From JAOBAU01 sp034667465 (lineage in GTDB: Bacteria; Acidobacteriota; Thermoanaerobaculia; Gp7-AA8): a stretch of DNA of 64,000 nucleotides. Shown one piece after another: positions 42,546 through 51,112 of the stretch (position 1 is the stretch's first letter; each line of letters opens with the position of its first letter). The notes under the pieces are model-generated. The model was not told the origin of the DNA and did no database searches. It was given only the letters and a program-made list of their open reading frames with translations. The stretch is from assembly GCA_034667465.1 (NCBI GenBank), contig JAXDJV010000002.1:434001-498000 (forward strand). The letters run 5' to 3'. Made by a program: the position numbers and the translations under genes.

Positions 42546-44427
42546 GACAGAGCGCCGCGTTCATCAGGCCGATATGCGTGAGCGCCTGCGGGAAGTTGCC
42601 GAGCAGCGCGCCGCTCTCGACGTCGAGCTCCTCCGAGAAGAGCCCGAGATCGTTTCCGCGAGCGAGCATCTTCGCGAAGACGTCTTTCGCCTCATCGAAA
42701 CGTCCCGCGTACGCGAGCGCTTCGACGAGCCAGAAGCTGCACGGAAGAAACGCCCCCTCGCCTGGCGGCAGACCGTCGTCGGTGTGCATTTCATAGCGAT
42801 AGACCAGCTCGTCGCGGCCGAGCTCCGCACGGATCGCGTCGATCGTACCGCTGATGCGTGGATCGTCGCGTTCGAGAAAACCGACGCGCGCGATGTACAG
42901 CAGGCTGGCGTCGAGCTCATCGCCATCGAGCTCGCCGACGAACGTGTTCCGCTTCACGTCGAAGCCGCGCTCGAGCACGAGTGCGTGGATCTCATCCTTC
43001 GCGCGCTGCCATTCCGCGTTCGGACCGACGAGCCGCAGCGCCGAGTCGAGCGCCGACCACGCCATCACTTTCGCGTGGACATGCTGCCGCCGTTCCGAGC
43101 GCTTCTCCCAGATTCCGCTGTCCGGCTCGCGCCAGCGTTTCACGACCGTGTCGGCCAGACGGCGAAGGAGGACGCCGACATCCTTCGGTGTCTCGTGGTC
43201 CTGCGCGACAACACCGCCTCGCTCGAGATGCTCTTCGACGGCGCCGAGCACTTCGCCATACACGTCGAGCTGAAACTGATCGTGCGCGGCGTTGCCGCAG
43301 CGCACCGGCTTCGAGCCGGCGTAGCCTTCGAGATGTTCGAGCTCTTGTTCGGCGATGCGCGACTCGCCGAAGACGTCGTAGAGCATCTGCAGCCGCGGGT
43401 GCGTGAGCCGCGTGGAGTAAAGCAGCCAGCTGACGAATGCGGCGCCTTCGATCTCGAAGCCGCAGTCGTCGAGCGCGGCGACAGTGAACGACGCGTCGCG
43501 CAGCCAGCAGAAGCGATAGTCCCAGTTGCGCACACCGCCGATTTTTTCCGGGAGCGAGGTCGTCGGCGCGGCGACGATCGCACCCGATGGCGCGTAGGTA
43601 AGGAGCTTCAGCACGAGCGCGCTGCGCAACACGGCGTCGCGATGCGGACCTTCATACGTCAGCTGCGATGACCAGTCACGCCAGAATGCGATCGTCCGTT
43701 CGAGCTCACCTTTCGCTTCCTCGCCGATGTTCGCGAAGACGGCCGGCGTTCGTTCGTCGAAGCCGAGCGCAAACCAGCGCTGCTCGCCTGCGCGGAGTGT
43801 GAACCGAGCTTCCGCATCGGAACCGCTGATCGTGAGCTCAACGTCGCTCCGCAGATGAAGGACGTTCGGTCCCGTTTCGCAGAAGATGACGCCGCGAACG
43901 CGCGAGCGAAGCGCCGGCGATTCGCGACCGTAGTTCGGTCGCGGCGAGAAACGCGCGACCAGCGGAACTGCTCCTTCGAGCACTTCCACGCGGCGCAGCA
44001 GCTGGCGAAACGGCGTCATGCGATTGCGCTTTTCTTCTTCGCGCATCACCGGCATCAGGTCGGTCAGCCGGACAACGCCGGCCGCGGTCGTGAACGTCGT
44101 CTCGAGCACGTTCGTCTCTTCGACGTAGCGCCGCTTCGCTTCGAACGCGATCGCCGGCTGAATCTCGAAGAAGCCGCCGCGCTCACGATCGAGGATGCGC
44201 CCGAAAAACGAAGCGCAGTCGAATCGCGGCCAGCAGAGCCAGTCGATCGAGCCGTGACGCGAGATCAGCGCGGCGGAACGGGTATCGCCGATCATCGCGT
44301 AATCGGCGATCGGCGTCGCGCCGTCATCCCGAGCGTCAGCGAGGGATCCGGGCGGGCGGGGCGCACGTACGTCGGCGCGCGCCACCCGCCCGGGTCCCTC
44401 GCTAAGCTCGGGATGACGTGCTTTCAT
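42490..44427 (-). CDS. Glycoside hydrolase family 15 protein (trehalase-like), element-bearing N-terminus
   Basis: 645 aa, cytosolic. GH15 marks: YAMIGDTRSAALISRHGSID at the start of homology, IGGVRNWDYRFCWLRDASF, GAFLPCSFWLVEALA, LFSEELDVESGALLGNFPQA (base glutamate) and LTHIGLMNAA. This is the class containing bacterial trehalases and glucoamylases. The ATG at 44427 overlaps the upstream stop (ATGA), but codons 4-34 are palindromic element copy 4; the ATG at 44295 would start just inside the conserved core and is a less likely alternative. Confidence 0.88.
   Translation of the reverse strand: MKARHPELSEGPGRVARADVRAPRPPGSLADARDDGATPIADYAMIGDTRSAALISRHGSIDWLCWPRFDCASFFGRILDRERGGFFEIQPAIAFEAKRRYVEETNVLETTFTTAAGVVRLTDLMPVMREEEKRNRMTPFRQLLRRVEVLEGAVPLVARFSPRPNYGRESPALRSRVRGVIFCETGPNVLHLRSDVELTISGSDAEARFTLRAGEQRWFALGFDERTPAVFANIGEEAKGELERTIAFWRDWSSQLTYEGPHRDAVLRSALVLKLLTYAPSGAIVAAPTTSLPEKIGGVRNWDYRFCWLRDASFTVAALDDCGFEIEGAAFVSWLLYSTRLTHPRLQMLYDVFGESRIAEQELEHLEGYAGSKPVRCGNAAHDQFQLDVYGEVLGAVEEHLERGGVVAQDHETPKDVGVLLRRLADTVVKRWREPDSGIWEKRSERRQHVHAKVMAWSALDSALRLVGPNAEWQRAKDEIHALVLERGFDVKRNTFVGELDGDELDASLLYIARVGFLERDDPRISGTIDAIRAELGRDELVYRYEMHTDDGLPPGEGAFLPCSFWLVEALAYAGRFDEAKDVFAKMLARGNDLGLFSEELDVESGALLGNFPQALTHIGLMNAALCLSEEGKTRPEPRRTPRAQ
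44323..44417. repeat. Palindromic element family 1, copy 4 (just after a start codon)
   Basis: 95-nt copy with the same outer arms as copies 1-3 (GTCATCCCGAGCG and its complement, here with one change in the right arm, GCTAAGCTCGGG). It lies three codons downstream of the start of the trehalase-like GH15 gene and is read through in frame. Confidence 0.9.
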
Positions 44428-47400
44428 TTTCGATTCAGCCGGCGGATCAGCGCCATCGTGCCGGCGATCACCGCAAACGCGGCGCCGAACAGCAGCGCCA
44501 GTTTCACGACGTTGCGCTTTTGCGGCTTGCGCAGACGACGTTCCGGATAGTCGCCGGCCGGTCCTTCCGGCCCTTCGCGCAGCGCCATCTGCAACACTTC
44601 GGCGAGATGCAGCGCTTCGCGATTCGTCGACTGCGCGATCTGTTCGCGGCAGCTGAAACCGTCGGCGATCACGAGCGTGTCGCGCCGCGCCGCGCGTATT
44701 TTCGGCAGCAGCACCCGCTCGCCGACTTTCACCGACGTCTCGTAGTTCTCTTTCTCGAAACCGAACGCGCCGGCCATACCGCAGCAGCCGGAATCGGGCA
44801 CTTCGACATCGAGTCCCATCTTCCGCATCACCGCATCTTCAGTTCCGAATTTCATGATCGCGGCGTGATGACAATGCGCCTGCGCGAGCGCCTTTCGTTT
44901 CAGTTGCGGCAGCGCGAACGAATCTCCTTCGCGGGCGATGAACTCGGAAAGCGTCATCATCGATTCGCGCAGCTTCTTCGCGCGCGGATCGTTCGGGAAA
45001 AGGTTCGGCAGCTCATCGCGGAAAACCGACACGCAGCTCGGTTCGAGTCCGATGATGGCCAGCCCCTCATCGAGCTCCGGCGCGAGCGCGTCCATCGTTT
45101 CGAGGAGGAGCTTCTTCGCCATCCCGAGAAAGCCCCAGTCGTAAAGCGGGCGTCCGCAGCAGAGACGCTTCGCCGGAATCGTGACGTGATAGCCGGCCGC
45201 TTCGAGCACTTCGACGGCCGCCATCGCCGTCTCGGGATGGAAGTGATTGTTGAAGGTGTCGGGCCAGAGAACGACGCGCTTGTTCGGCTCATTGTGGGGA
45301 GACTCGAGCATCTTTCGCCGGAACATCGACACGAACGTCTCGCGCGCGAACTTCGGCGCGCTTCGTTCCGGCGCGATGCCGCCGAGGAACTTCACGATCG
45401 GCAGCGACATCACGAAATTCACGACGCCTGGTGCGAGCGACGCGAGACGCGCCCACCAGTAAATCCAGCCCATCGTGTAGGCGCCGAGCGGACGGACACG
45501 GCCCTCGTAGTAATGCGAAAGGAACTCCGCCTTGTACGTCGCCATGTCGACGCCGACCGGGCAATCGCCTTTGCAGCCTTTGCAGGCGAGGCAGAGATCG
45601 AGCGCGTCTTTGACCTCTTCGTTTTTCCAGCTGCTCTCGATCGCCTCGCCTTTGAACATCTCGAAGAACAGTCGCGAGCGGCCACGCGTCGAATGCTCTT
45701 CCTCGCGCGTGACCATGAAGCTCGGACACATCGTGCCGGCGTCCATGCGACGGCATTTGCCGACGCCGACGCAGCGCATCACGGCGCGGTCGATGCGTCC
45801 TTCGTCGTCGGGAAACTGGAAGTGCGTCTTCGGTGACCACGGTTTGAAATCGGCGCCGAGGTGGAGGTTTTCGGTCGGCTCGTACGGAGTGACGACCTTG
45901 CCCGGATTCATCTTCCACTCCGGATCCCACAGCGATTTGAACTCGCGAAATGCGGCGATCAGCTCGTCGCCGAACATCTTCGGCAGCAGCGCGGCGCGCG
46001 CCTGGCCGTCGCCATGTTCGCCGGAGAACGAGCCGCCGTACGACACGACGAGATCGGCGGCATCTTCGATGAAGCGCCGGAACTTCGCGATGCCCGCCGT
46101 CGATTCGAAATCGAAATTGTTGCGTGTGTGAACGCAGCCCTGACCGAAATGTCCGTACAGGTCGCCGGTGAGCTCAGAGCGATCGAGCAGCTTGCGAAGA
46201 TCGCGCAGATAGCCGCCGAGTTTTTCCGGCGCGACCGCGGCGTCTTCCCACCCTTCCCACGTGCGGAGCTTCTTCGACGGCACGTACGCGGTGGCGCCGA
46301 GTCCTGATTCGCGCACGCCCCAGACGAGTTTCTGCTGCTGCGGATCGTCGAAGATGCGCGTCGACTTCGGCCGTTCTTCGCGCGACAACGCATCGACGGC
46401 GCGCTGCGCCTTCGCGTTCGCTTCCGCGCGCGTTTCGCCGCCGAACTCGACGAAGAGCCAGCCGTTGCCGGGCGGCAGCAGCCTGATGCCGTCCGGGAAA
46501 ATCCCTTTCGCCTTCGCGTCGTTGACGAGCCGGTCGTCGACCCCTTCGAGTCCGATCGGATCGAGCTTCAGCAGCGTCGGGACGTGATCGGCCGCTTCGA
46601 AGATATCGCCGTAGCCGACAAGCAAAAGCGTCCGCACCGGCGGCGAGTAAACCAGCTTGCACTTCGCTTCGAGCACGACCACACACGTCGCCTCGGAACC
46701 AACCAGTGCGCGCGCGACGTTGAAACCGTTCTCCGGCAGCAGCTCATCGAGATTGAACCCGGAGACGCGGCGCGGAATGTTCGGGTAGCGCTCGCGAATC
46801 AAAGTCGCGTACCGATCGCGAATCGATTTCATCCCGGCATAAATCTCGCCGCGCCGGCCGCCTTCGGCGATGATCCGCTCCAGCTCTTCTTCCGACGTCG
46901 GGCCGACCGTCATCCGGATTCCGTCGTACGTCAGGATGTCGAGCTCTTCGATGTTGTCGACGGTTTTCCCGGCCATCAGGGCGTGAATGCCGCACGAGTT
47001 GTTGCCGATCATTCCGCCGATCGTGCAGTGCGTATGCGTCGCCGGATCGGGGCCGAACGTCAGCTTGTGACGCTCGGCCGCATCGCGCAAATCGTCGAGG
47101 ATGATGCCGGGCTGCACGCGCGCGTAATTCGCAGGCGCGTTCATCTCGACGATGTTGTTCAGATACTTCGAGAAGTCGATGACGACCGCGACGTTGCAGC
47201 ACTGTCCGGCCAGCGACGTGCCGCCGCCGCGCGACAGAATCGGCGCACCGAATTCGCGCGCGATGCGAACGGTCGCGATGACGTCATCGATCGTGTGCGG
47301 CACGACGACACCGATCGGCACCTGTCGATAGTTCGACGCGTCGGTCGCGTAGAGCGCGCGCGTGCCGTCGTCGAAACGAACTTCGCCGCTCGTCGCTGCG

Positions 47401-47534
47401 CGGAGTGCGGCCGCGAGATTCGCGGCATCGATCGAAAGCGTTTGCAGACGATCGTCGTGCTCGAAACGCGGCTCGAGCGGGCGGGCGGGATGCGGGAACT
47501 CGACCGAGGGGAAGCGTTTAACTTCATTCTTCAT
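44424..47534 (-). CDS. FAD-linked oxidase / Fe-S / CCG-domain oxidoreductase (YdiJ-like)
   Basis: 1036-aa three-part enzyme. FAD-binding type 4 domain (about 20-260: FGAPILSRGGGTSLAG), FAD-oxidase C-domain (to about 560), then an Fe-S region with MRCVGVGKCRRMDAGTMCPS and the cluster motif CLACKGCKGDCPVG, and CCG heterodisulfide-reductase-type repeats CCGRPLYDWG and DSGCCGMAGAFGFE. Relatives oxidise D-2-hydroxy acids such as D-lactate or D-2-hydroxyglutarate and pass electrons to the membrane. A hydrophobic helix near the C-terminus may anchor it. Coupled to the GH15 gene by an ATGA overlap. Confidence 0.9.
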   Translation of the reverse strand: MKNEVKRFPSVEFPHPARPLEPRFEHDDRLQTLSIDAANLAAALRAATSGEVRFDDGTRALYATDASNYRQVPIGVVVPHTIDDVIATVRIAREFGAPILSRGGGTSLAGQCCNVAVVIDFSKYLNNIVEMNAPANYARVQPGIILDDLRDAAERHKLTFGPDPATHTHCTIGGMIGNNSCGIHALMAGKTVDNIEELDILTYDGIRMTVGPTSEEELERIIAEGGRRGEIYAGMKSIRDRYATLIRERYPNIPRRVSGFNLDELLPENGFNVARALVGSEATCVVVLEAKCKLVYSPPVRTLLLVGYGDIFEAADHVPTLLKLDPIGLEGVDDRLVNDAKAKGIFPDGIRLLPPGNGWLFVEFGGETRAEANAKAQRAVDALSREERPKSTRIFDDPQQQKLVWGVRESGLGATAYVPSKKLRTWEGWEDAAVAPEKLGGYLRDLRKLLDRSELTGDLYGHFGQGCVHTRNNFDFESTAGIAKFRRFIEDAADLVVSYGGSFSGEHGDGQARAALLPKMFGDELIAAFREFKSLWDPEWKMNPGKVVTPYEPTENLHLGADFKPWSPKTHFQFPDDEGRIDRAVMRCVGVGKCRRMDAGTMCPSFMVTREEEHSTRGRSRLFFEMFKGEAIESSWKNEEVKDALDLCLACKGCKGDCPVGVDMATYKAEFLSHYYEGRVRPLGAYTMGWIYWWARLASLAPGVVNFVMSLPIVKFLGGIAPERSAPKFARETFVSMFRRKMLESPHNEPNKRVVLWPDTFNNHFHPETAMAAVEVLEAAGYHVTIPAKRLCCGRPLYDWGFLGMAKKLLLETMDALAPELDEGLAIIGLEPSCVSVFRDELPNLFPNDPRAKKLRESMMTLSEFIAREGDSFALPQLKRKALAQAHCHHAAIMKFGTEDAVMRKMGLDVEVPDSGCCGMAGAFGFEKENYETSVKVGERVLLPKIRAARRDTLVIADGFSCREQIAQSTNREALHLAEVLQMALREGPEGPAGDYPERRLRKPQKRNVVKLALLFGAAFAVIAGTMALIRRLNRK

Positions 47535-47589
47535 GCGCTGGGCGAACGTTAGCGCACAAAGCGTTGCGAAGGCTTGGCCAATCAACGCT

Positions 47590-47605
47590 GCCGGCCGTGC
47601 CGGCT
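47590..47605. repeat. GCCGGC palindromic motif at a stop codon, copy 2
   Basis: On the minus strand it reads AGCCGGCACGGCCGGC, where the leading AG belongs to the TAG stop of the TPP enzyme gene. Same 16-mer, same relation to a stop codon, as at 16376-16391. Confidence 0.6.
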
Positions 47606-49382
47606 ACTTCCTCCAGGAGTCGAACATCTCTTTGATCGACTGCCGGATCATCGCACCGCGCGCCGGATCGCGGACCAGTGACTGCGTGAAGGCCTTCGCC
47701 TGCTCGAGCGTAATGTGCGGCGGCAGCGGCGGCACTTCCGGATCTGTCACGAACTCGATCAAGCACGGCCGATCAGCGGCGAGCGCTTCGTCCCATGCCG
47801 CGGCGATCCGCTCCGGTTTGTCGACGCGAATCCCTTTCAGTCCGATCGACTCCGCGTAACCGGCGTACGGAAAATCGGGAAGCTGCTGCGACGCGTCGAA
47901 CTTCGGATCGCCGGCCATCACGCGTTGCTCCCACGTCACCATGTTCAGGTCGTGATTGTTGAGGACCGCGACGACCAGCCGCGGATCGCTCCACTCGCGC
48001 CAGTACTTCGCGATTGTGACGAGCTCCGCGTTGCCGTTCATCTGCATCGCACCATCGCCGGCGAGCGCGATTGCGATGCGATCGGGGAACGCGAATTTCG
48101 CGGCGATCGCGTACGGCACCGCCGGTCCCATCGTGGCGAGATTGCCGGAGAGCGAGCCCATCATCCCTTTGCGGAACTTCAGATCGCGCGCATACCAGAC
48201 CGCGGTCGAGCCGGAGTCGGCGGAGACGATGCAGCGATCGGGAAGGCGCGGAGAGAGCTCGCGAAAGACGCGCTGCGGATTGATCGGACTGGCGTCGTTC
48301 ATCGCGCGCGCGTCGATGACCTCCCACCAGTCGCGAATCTCCGATTCGAGTTGTTCGCGCCACGAGCGATCGCTCTTTCGTTCGAGCAGCGGAATGAGCG
48401 CGCGCAGCGTTTCGCGCGCGTCGCCGGTCAGATTCACTTCCATCGGAAAGCGGATCGAAAGCATGCGGCCGTCGATGTCGATCTGGACGCCGCGCGCTTG
48501 TCCTTCCTCCGGTAGAAATTCGGGATAGGGGAAGTTCGAGCCGACCATCAGCAGCGTGTCGCATTCGCTCATCGCGACGTAGCTCGGCTTCGTGCCGAGG
48601 AGGCCGATCGAACCGGTGACGAACGGCAGCGCGTCGGGAAGAACCTGTTTGCCGAGCAGCGCTTTCGCGACGCCGGCGCCGAGGAGGTCGGCGACTTCGA
48701 TCACTTCATCGGCGGCGTTCGCGGCGCCGATGCCGATCAGCATCGCCACTTTCTTTCCTTCGTTGAGCACGCGCGCGGCGCGCTGGAGATCGGCGTCGGT
48801 CGGAATCACGCGCGGCGATGAGAAGCCGGTGCCGCTGTGAATCGTCGAATGCGCGTGCGCCGGCTCGGCCATCGCTTCGTCCTGCAGATCGTGCGGGATG
48901 ATGATCGCGGTGACGGTGCGCTCCGCGAGCGCGATGCGGATCGCGCGATCGATGAGATGGCGCAGCTGGGCCGGAGCCATCGCCGTCTGCACGTATTCGC
49001 TGGCGACGTCTTTGAAGAGCGAGTGGAGGTCGACTTCCTGCTGATACGCGCCGCCCATCGCCAGGCGCGACGACTGGCCGACGATGGCGACGACCGGCTG
49101 ATGATCGAGCTTCGCGTCGTAGAGACCGTTCAGCAGATGGATCGCGCCGGGGCCGGAGGTGGCGAGACAGACGCCGACTTCACCGGTGAACTTCGCGTGC
49201 GCGCAGGCCATGAACGCGGCCATCTCTTCGTGGCGAACCTGGACGAAGTCGATGGCGCCATCTGCGCGATCGAGTGCGCCCATGATTCCGTTGATGCCGT
49301 CGCCGGGATAGCCGTAAATGCGTCGCACGCCCCATTCGCCGAGGCGTGCGACGAGAAAATCGGCGGTCGTTTTGGAGGACAT
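47604..49382 (-). CDS. Thiamine pyrophosphate-dependent enzyme (pyruvate oxidase/acetolactate synthase-like)
   Basis: 592 aa with the three-domain layout of the POX/AHAS family: PYR domain with the catalytic glutamate in QVRHEEMAAFMA and SGPGAIHLLNGLYDA; a central FAD/nucleotide-binding-like domain; and the TPP domain with GDGAMQMNGNAELVTIAKY and NNHDLNMVTWEQR. It lacks the extended lipid-binding tail of E. coli PoxB. A quinone-linked pyruvate dehydrogenase fits best; other 2-oxo acids are possible. One base separates its start from the stop of the histone-like gene. Confidence 0.87.
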   Translation of the reverse strand: MSSKTTADFLVARLGEWGVRRIYGYPGDGINGIMGALDRADGAIDFVQVRHEEMAAFMACAHAKFTGEVGVCLATSGPGAIHLLNGLYDAKLDHQPVVAIVGQSSRLAMGGAYQQEVDLHSLFKDVASEYVQTAMAPAQLRHLIDRAIRIALAERTVTAIIIPHDLQDEAMAEPAHAHSTIHSGTGFSSPRVIPTDADLQRAARVLNEGKKVAMLIGIGAANAADEVIEVADLLGAGVAKALLGKQVLPDALPFVTGSIGLLGTKPSYVAMSECDTLLMVGSNFPYPEFLPEEGQARGVQIDIDGRMLSIRFPMEVNLTGDARETLRALIPLLERKSDRSWREQLESEIRDWWEVIDARAMNDASPINPQRVFRELSPRLPDRCIVSADSGSTAVWYARDLKFRKGMMGSLSGNLATMGPAVPYAIAAKFAFPDRIAIALAGDGAMQMNGNAELVTIAKYWREWSDPRLVVAVLNNHDLNMVTWEQRVMAGDPKFDASQQLPDFPYAGYAESIGLKGIRVDKPERIAAAWDEALAADRPCLIEFVTDPEVPPLPPHITLEQAKAFTQSLVRDPARGAMIRQSIKEMFDSWRK

Positions 49383-50258
49383 TCAGCGGCGAATCAGCTT
49401 CGAGAAACGGCTGTTGCGTTTGTCCTGATAGAGGAAGGCGAGCTTGTCGCGATCGAACCACGTGAACCAGTCGTCCCAGTCGATGCGCTCGAGCGTGTCG
49501 GCGCCGCTGTAGCCGGGAAAGTCGATGCGCAGAATGCCGGGATCGTTCTTCTTTCCGGTGCTCTTCACGCGCGCCGGAAAACCGCCGCGCGCTTCGACCC
49601 ATTTTTGGATTTTGGCGTGATTGGTGGTCTTCGTCGATGAGCTGGAGGTGGTGGCTTTCTTCGCGACTGCCGCTTTCCTTGCGGGAGCCGCTTTCTTCTT
49701 CGATGACGCAGCCTTCTTTGCGGGGGCCGCTTTTTTCGTCGTCGCTTTGCGCGACGGTGCAGCTTTCTTCGCCGCGGCTGCTTTCCGAGCGGGCAGGGCT
49801 TTCTTCGTTGACGCTTTCTTCGCGGATGCTTTCTTTGCCGGCGCCGCTTTCTTCGTCGCGGCCTTCTTCGCAGGAGCGGCCTTCTTCGCAGGAGCAGCTT
49901 TCTTCGATGACGCTGCCTTCTTCGCGCTGCTCTTCTTTGCTGGCGCGGCCTTCTTCTTCGTCGTCGCCTTCCGCGCGGAGCTCTTCACTGTCGCGCGATC
50001 GACGAGCTTCGAGAAACGGCTGTCGCCTTCATCCTGATAGAGAAAGGCGAGCTTGTTCGCGTCGAATGCTTCGAACCACGGATCCCAGTCGACGCGCTCG
50101 AGTGTGTCGGTGCCGGTGAATCCCGGGTAGTCGATTCTGAGGACGCCGAGGTCGTCTTTTTTGTCGCCGGTGCGCCGAACGTGCGCGGGGAAACCGCCGC
50201 GATCTTCAACCCACTCGCGGATCTCGTCGTGATCGACTGTCGTCTTCGCCGATGCCAT
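49383..50258 (-). CDS. Bipartite histone H1-like protein with duplicated terminal domain
   Basis: 291 aa in three parts. Residues about 8-88 and 213-291 are two copies of one domain (shared: RGGFPA, LRID, PG, DTLER, DWDPWF/DWDDWF, KLAFLYQD, SRFSKL). Between them, about residues 90-205 are a Lys/Ala/Pro-rich repeat of AAPAKKAA type, like histone H1 tails and AlgP. The single domain occurs widely in bacteria as a small protein, sometimes mislabelled as a glucan branching protein. A DNA- or polyanion-binding bridging role is suggested by the basic linker; this is inference. GGAGG precedes the ATG by seven bases. Confidence 0.85.
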   Translation of the reverse strand: MASAKTTVDHDEIREWVEDRGGFPAHVRRTGDKKDDLGVLRIDYPGFTGTDTLERVDWDPWFEAFDANKLAFLYQDEGDSRFSKLVDRATVKSSARKATTKKKAAPAKKSSAKKAASSKKAAPAKKAAPAKKAATKKAAPAKKASAKKASTKKALPARKAAAAKKAAPSRKATTKKAAPAKKAASSKKKAAPARKAAVAKKATTSSSSTKTTNHAKIQKWVEARGGFPARVKSTGKKNDPGILRIDFPGYSGADTLERIDWDDWFTWFDRDKLAFLYQDKRNSRFSKLIRR

Positions 50259-50293
50259 TGCAATTCCTCCGTTTACAGGACGTGAAAAATTGC

Positions 50294-51112
50294 ATGAAGC
50301 TCGCCAGCGGCTTCATCATCCTCGGCATGACGCGACGAGACGCCGCCCTGCTCACGCTGACGCTCGCCGGGATGTTGTGTTTGTTCCAGGCGGTGATGCT
50401 TTCGTTCGCGCTTGCGGCGTTTTTCTCGATGCCGCCGGAGTCGGTGATGTCCACCGGCAATCCGTCGCTGCAGCGGCTCTTCTCCGTCCTTCCGCTACTG
50501 GCTTTGACGTGCGCAGGCGTCGCGCTGTTGCAGGGTCGCCGCAAACTCGCGACATGGATCTTCGGCGCGAACCCGTCGCACGACACCACCGCACAGATCG
50601 ACGCGGGCGATATGCGGCTGCTCGCCGTGCACATCGTCGGACTGCTGCTGTTCATGCAGTTCGCACCGCTGCTTTCGTCGCTCGGAGGGTTATTTACGAC
50701 GGGCGCAGACGCTTCTCCGATTCGTTTCGCGAACATGGGTGCGCTGCTCGTGCTTGCGATCGCCGTCGCGTTCTGTTTCTTCCGTGCGGGAACGGTCGTG
50801 CGCTGGCTCTTCGCGGCAGGGCCGGGTGAAGGGAAATCGGCGCGATACCGCGATGCACTCGCGTTTTCGCTCGGGCTCATTGGCGCCTTCTACGCGTTGA
50901 CGTCGTTACGGGGTGTGGCCGCTGGCTTGGCAGAAGTTGCGTGGCGGTCGAACAACACCGATCCCGATCGCACCGGTCATCTGCTCGGGCTCCTGATGCA
51001 AAGCGGCGGAGATCTCGCGATGGTCCTCGCCGGCGTCGCACTCTTCGTCGGACGTCGCGGCCTCGCCGCGTTCTGGTCGAGGCTCCATCCGATGGGAGAC
51101 GCGAACCCATGA
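50294..51112 (+). CDS. Polytopic membrane protein of unknown function
   Basis: 272 aa with about five hydrophobic segments and no recognised motif. The ATG at 50294 is used; 50327 (MTRRDAALLTLTLAG) is a reasonable alternative. The stop overlaps the transporter gene by four bases, so they are probably coexpressed and perhaps cofunctional. Divergent from the histone-like gene. Confidence 0.7.
   Translation: MKLASGFIILGMTRRDAALLTLTLAGMLCLFQAVMLSFALAAFFSMPPESVMSTGNPSLQRLFSVLPLLALTCAGVALLQGRRKLATWIFGANPSHDTTAQIDAGDMRLLAVHIVGLLLFMQFAPLLSSLGGLFTTGADASPIRFANMGALLVLAIAVAFCFFRAGTVVRWLFAAGPGEGKSARYRDALAFSLGLIGAFYALTSLRGVAAGLAEVAWRSNNTDPDRTGHLLGLLMQSGGDLAMVLAGVALFVGRRGLAAFWSRLHPMGDANP

Noticed and set aside
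49650..49990. Dense short direct repeats that could be taken for a CRISPR-like or satellite array
   Set aside because: They are codon-level repeats of the Lys/Ala/Pro linker in the histone-like gene, without spacers of even length.
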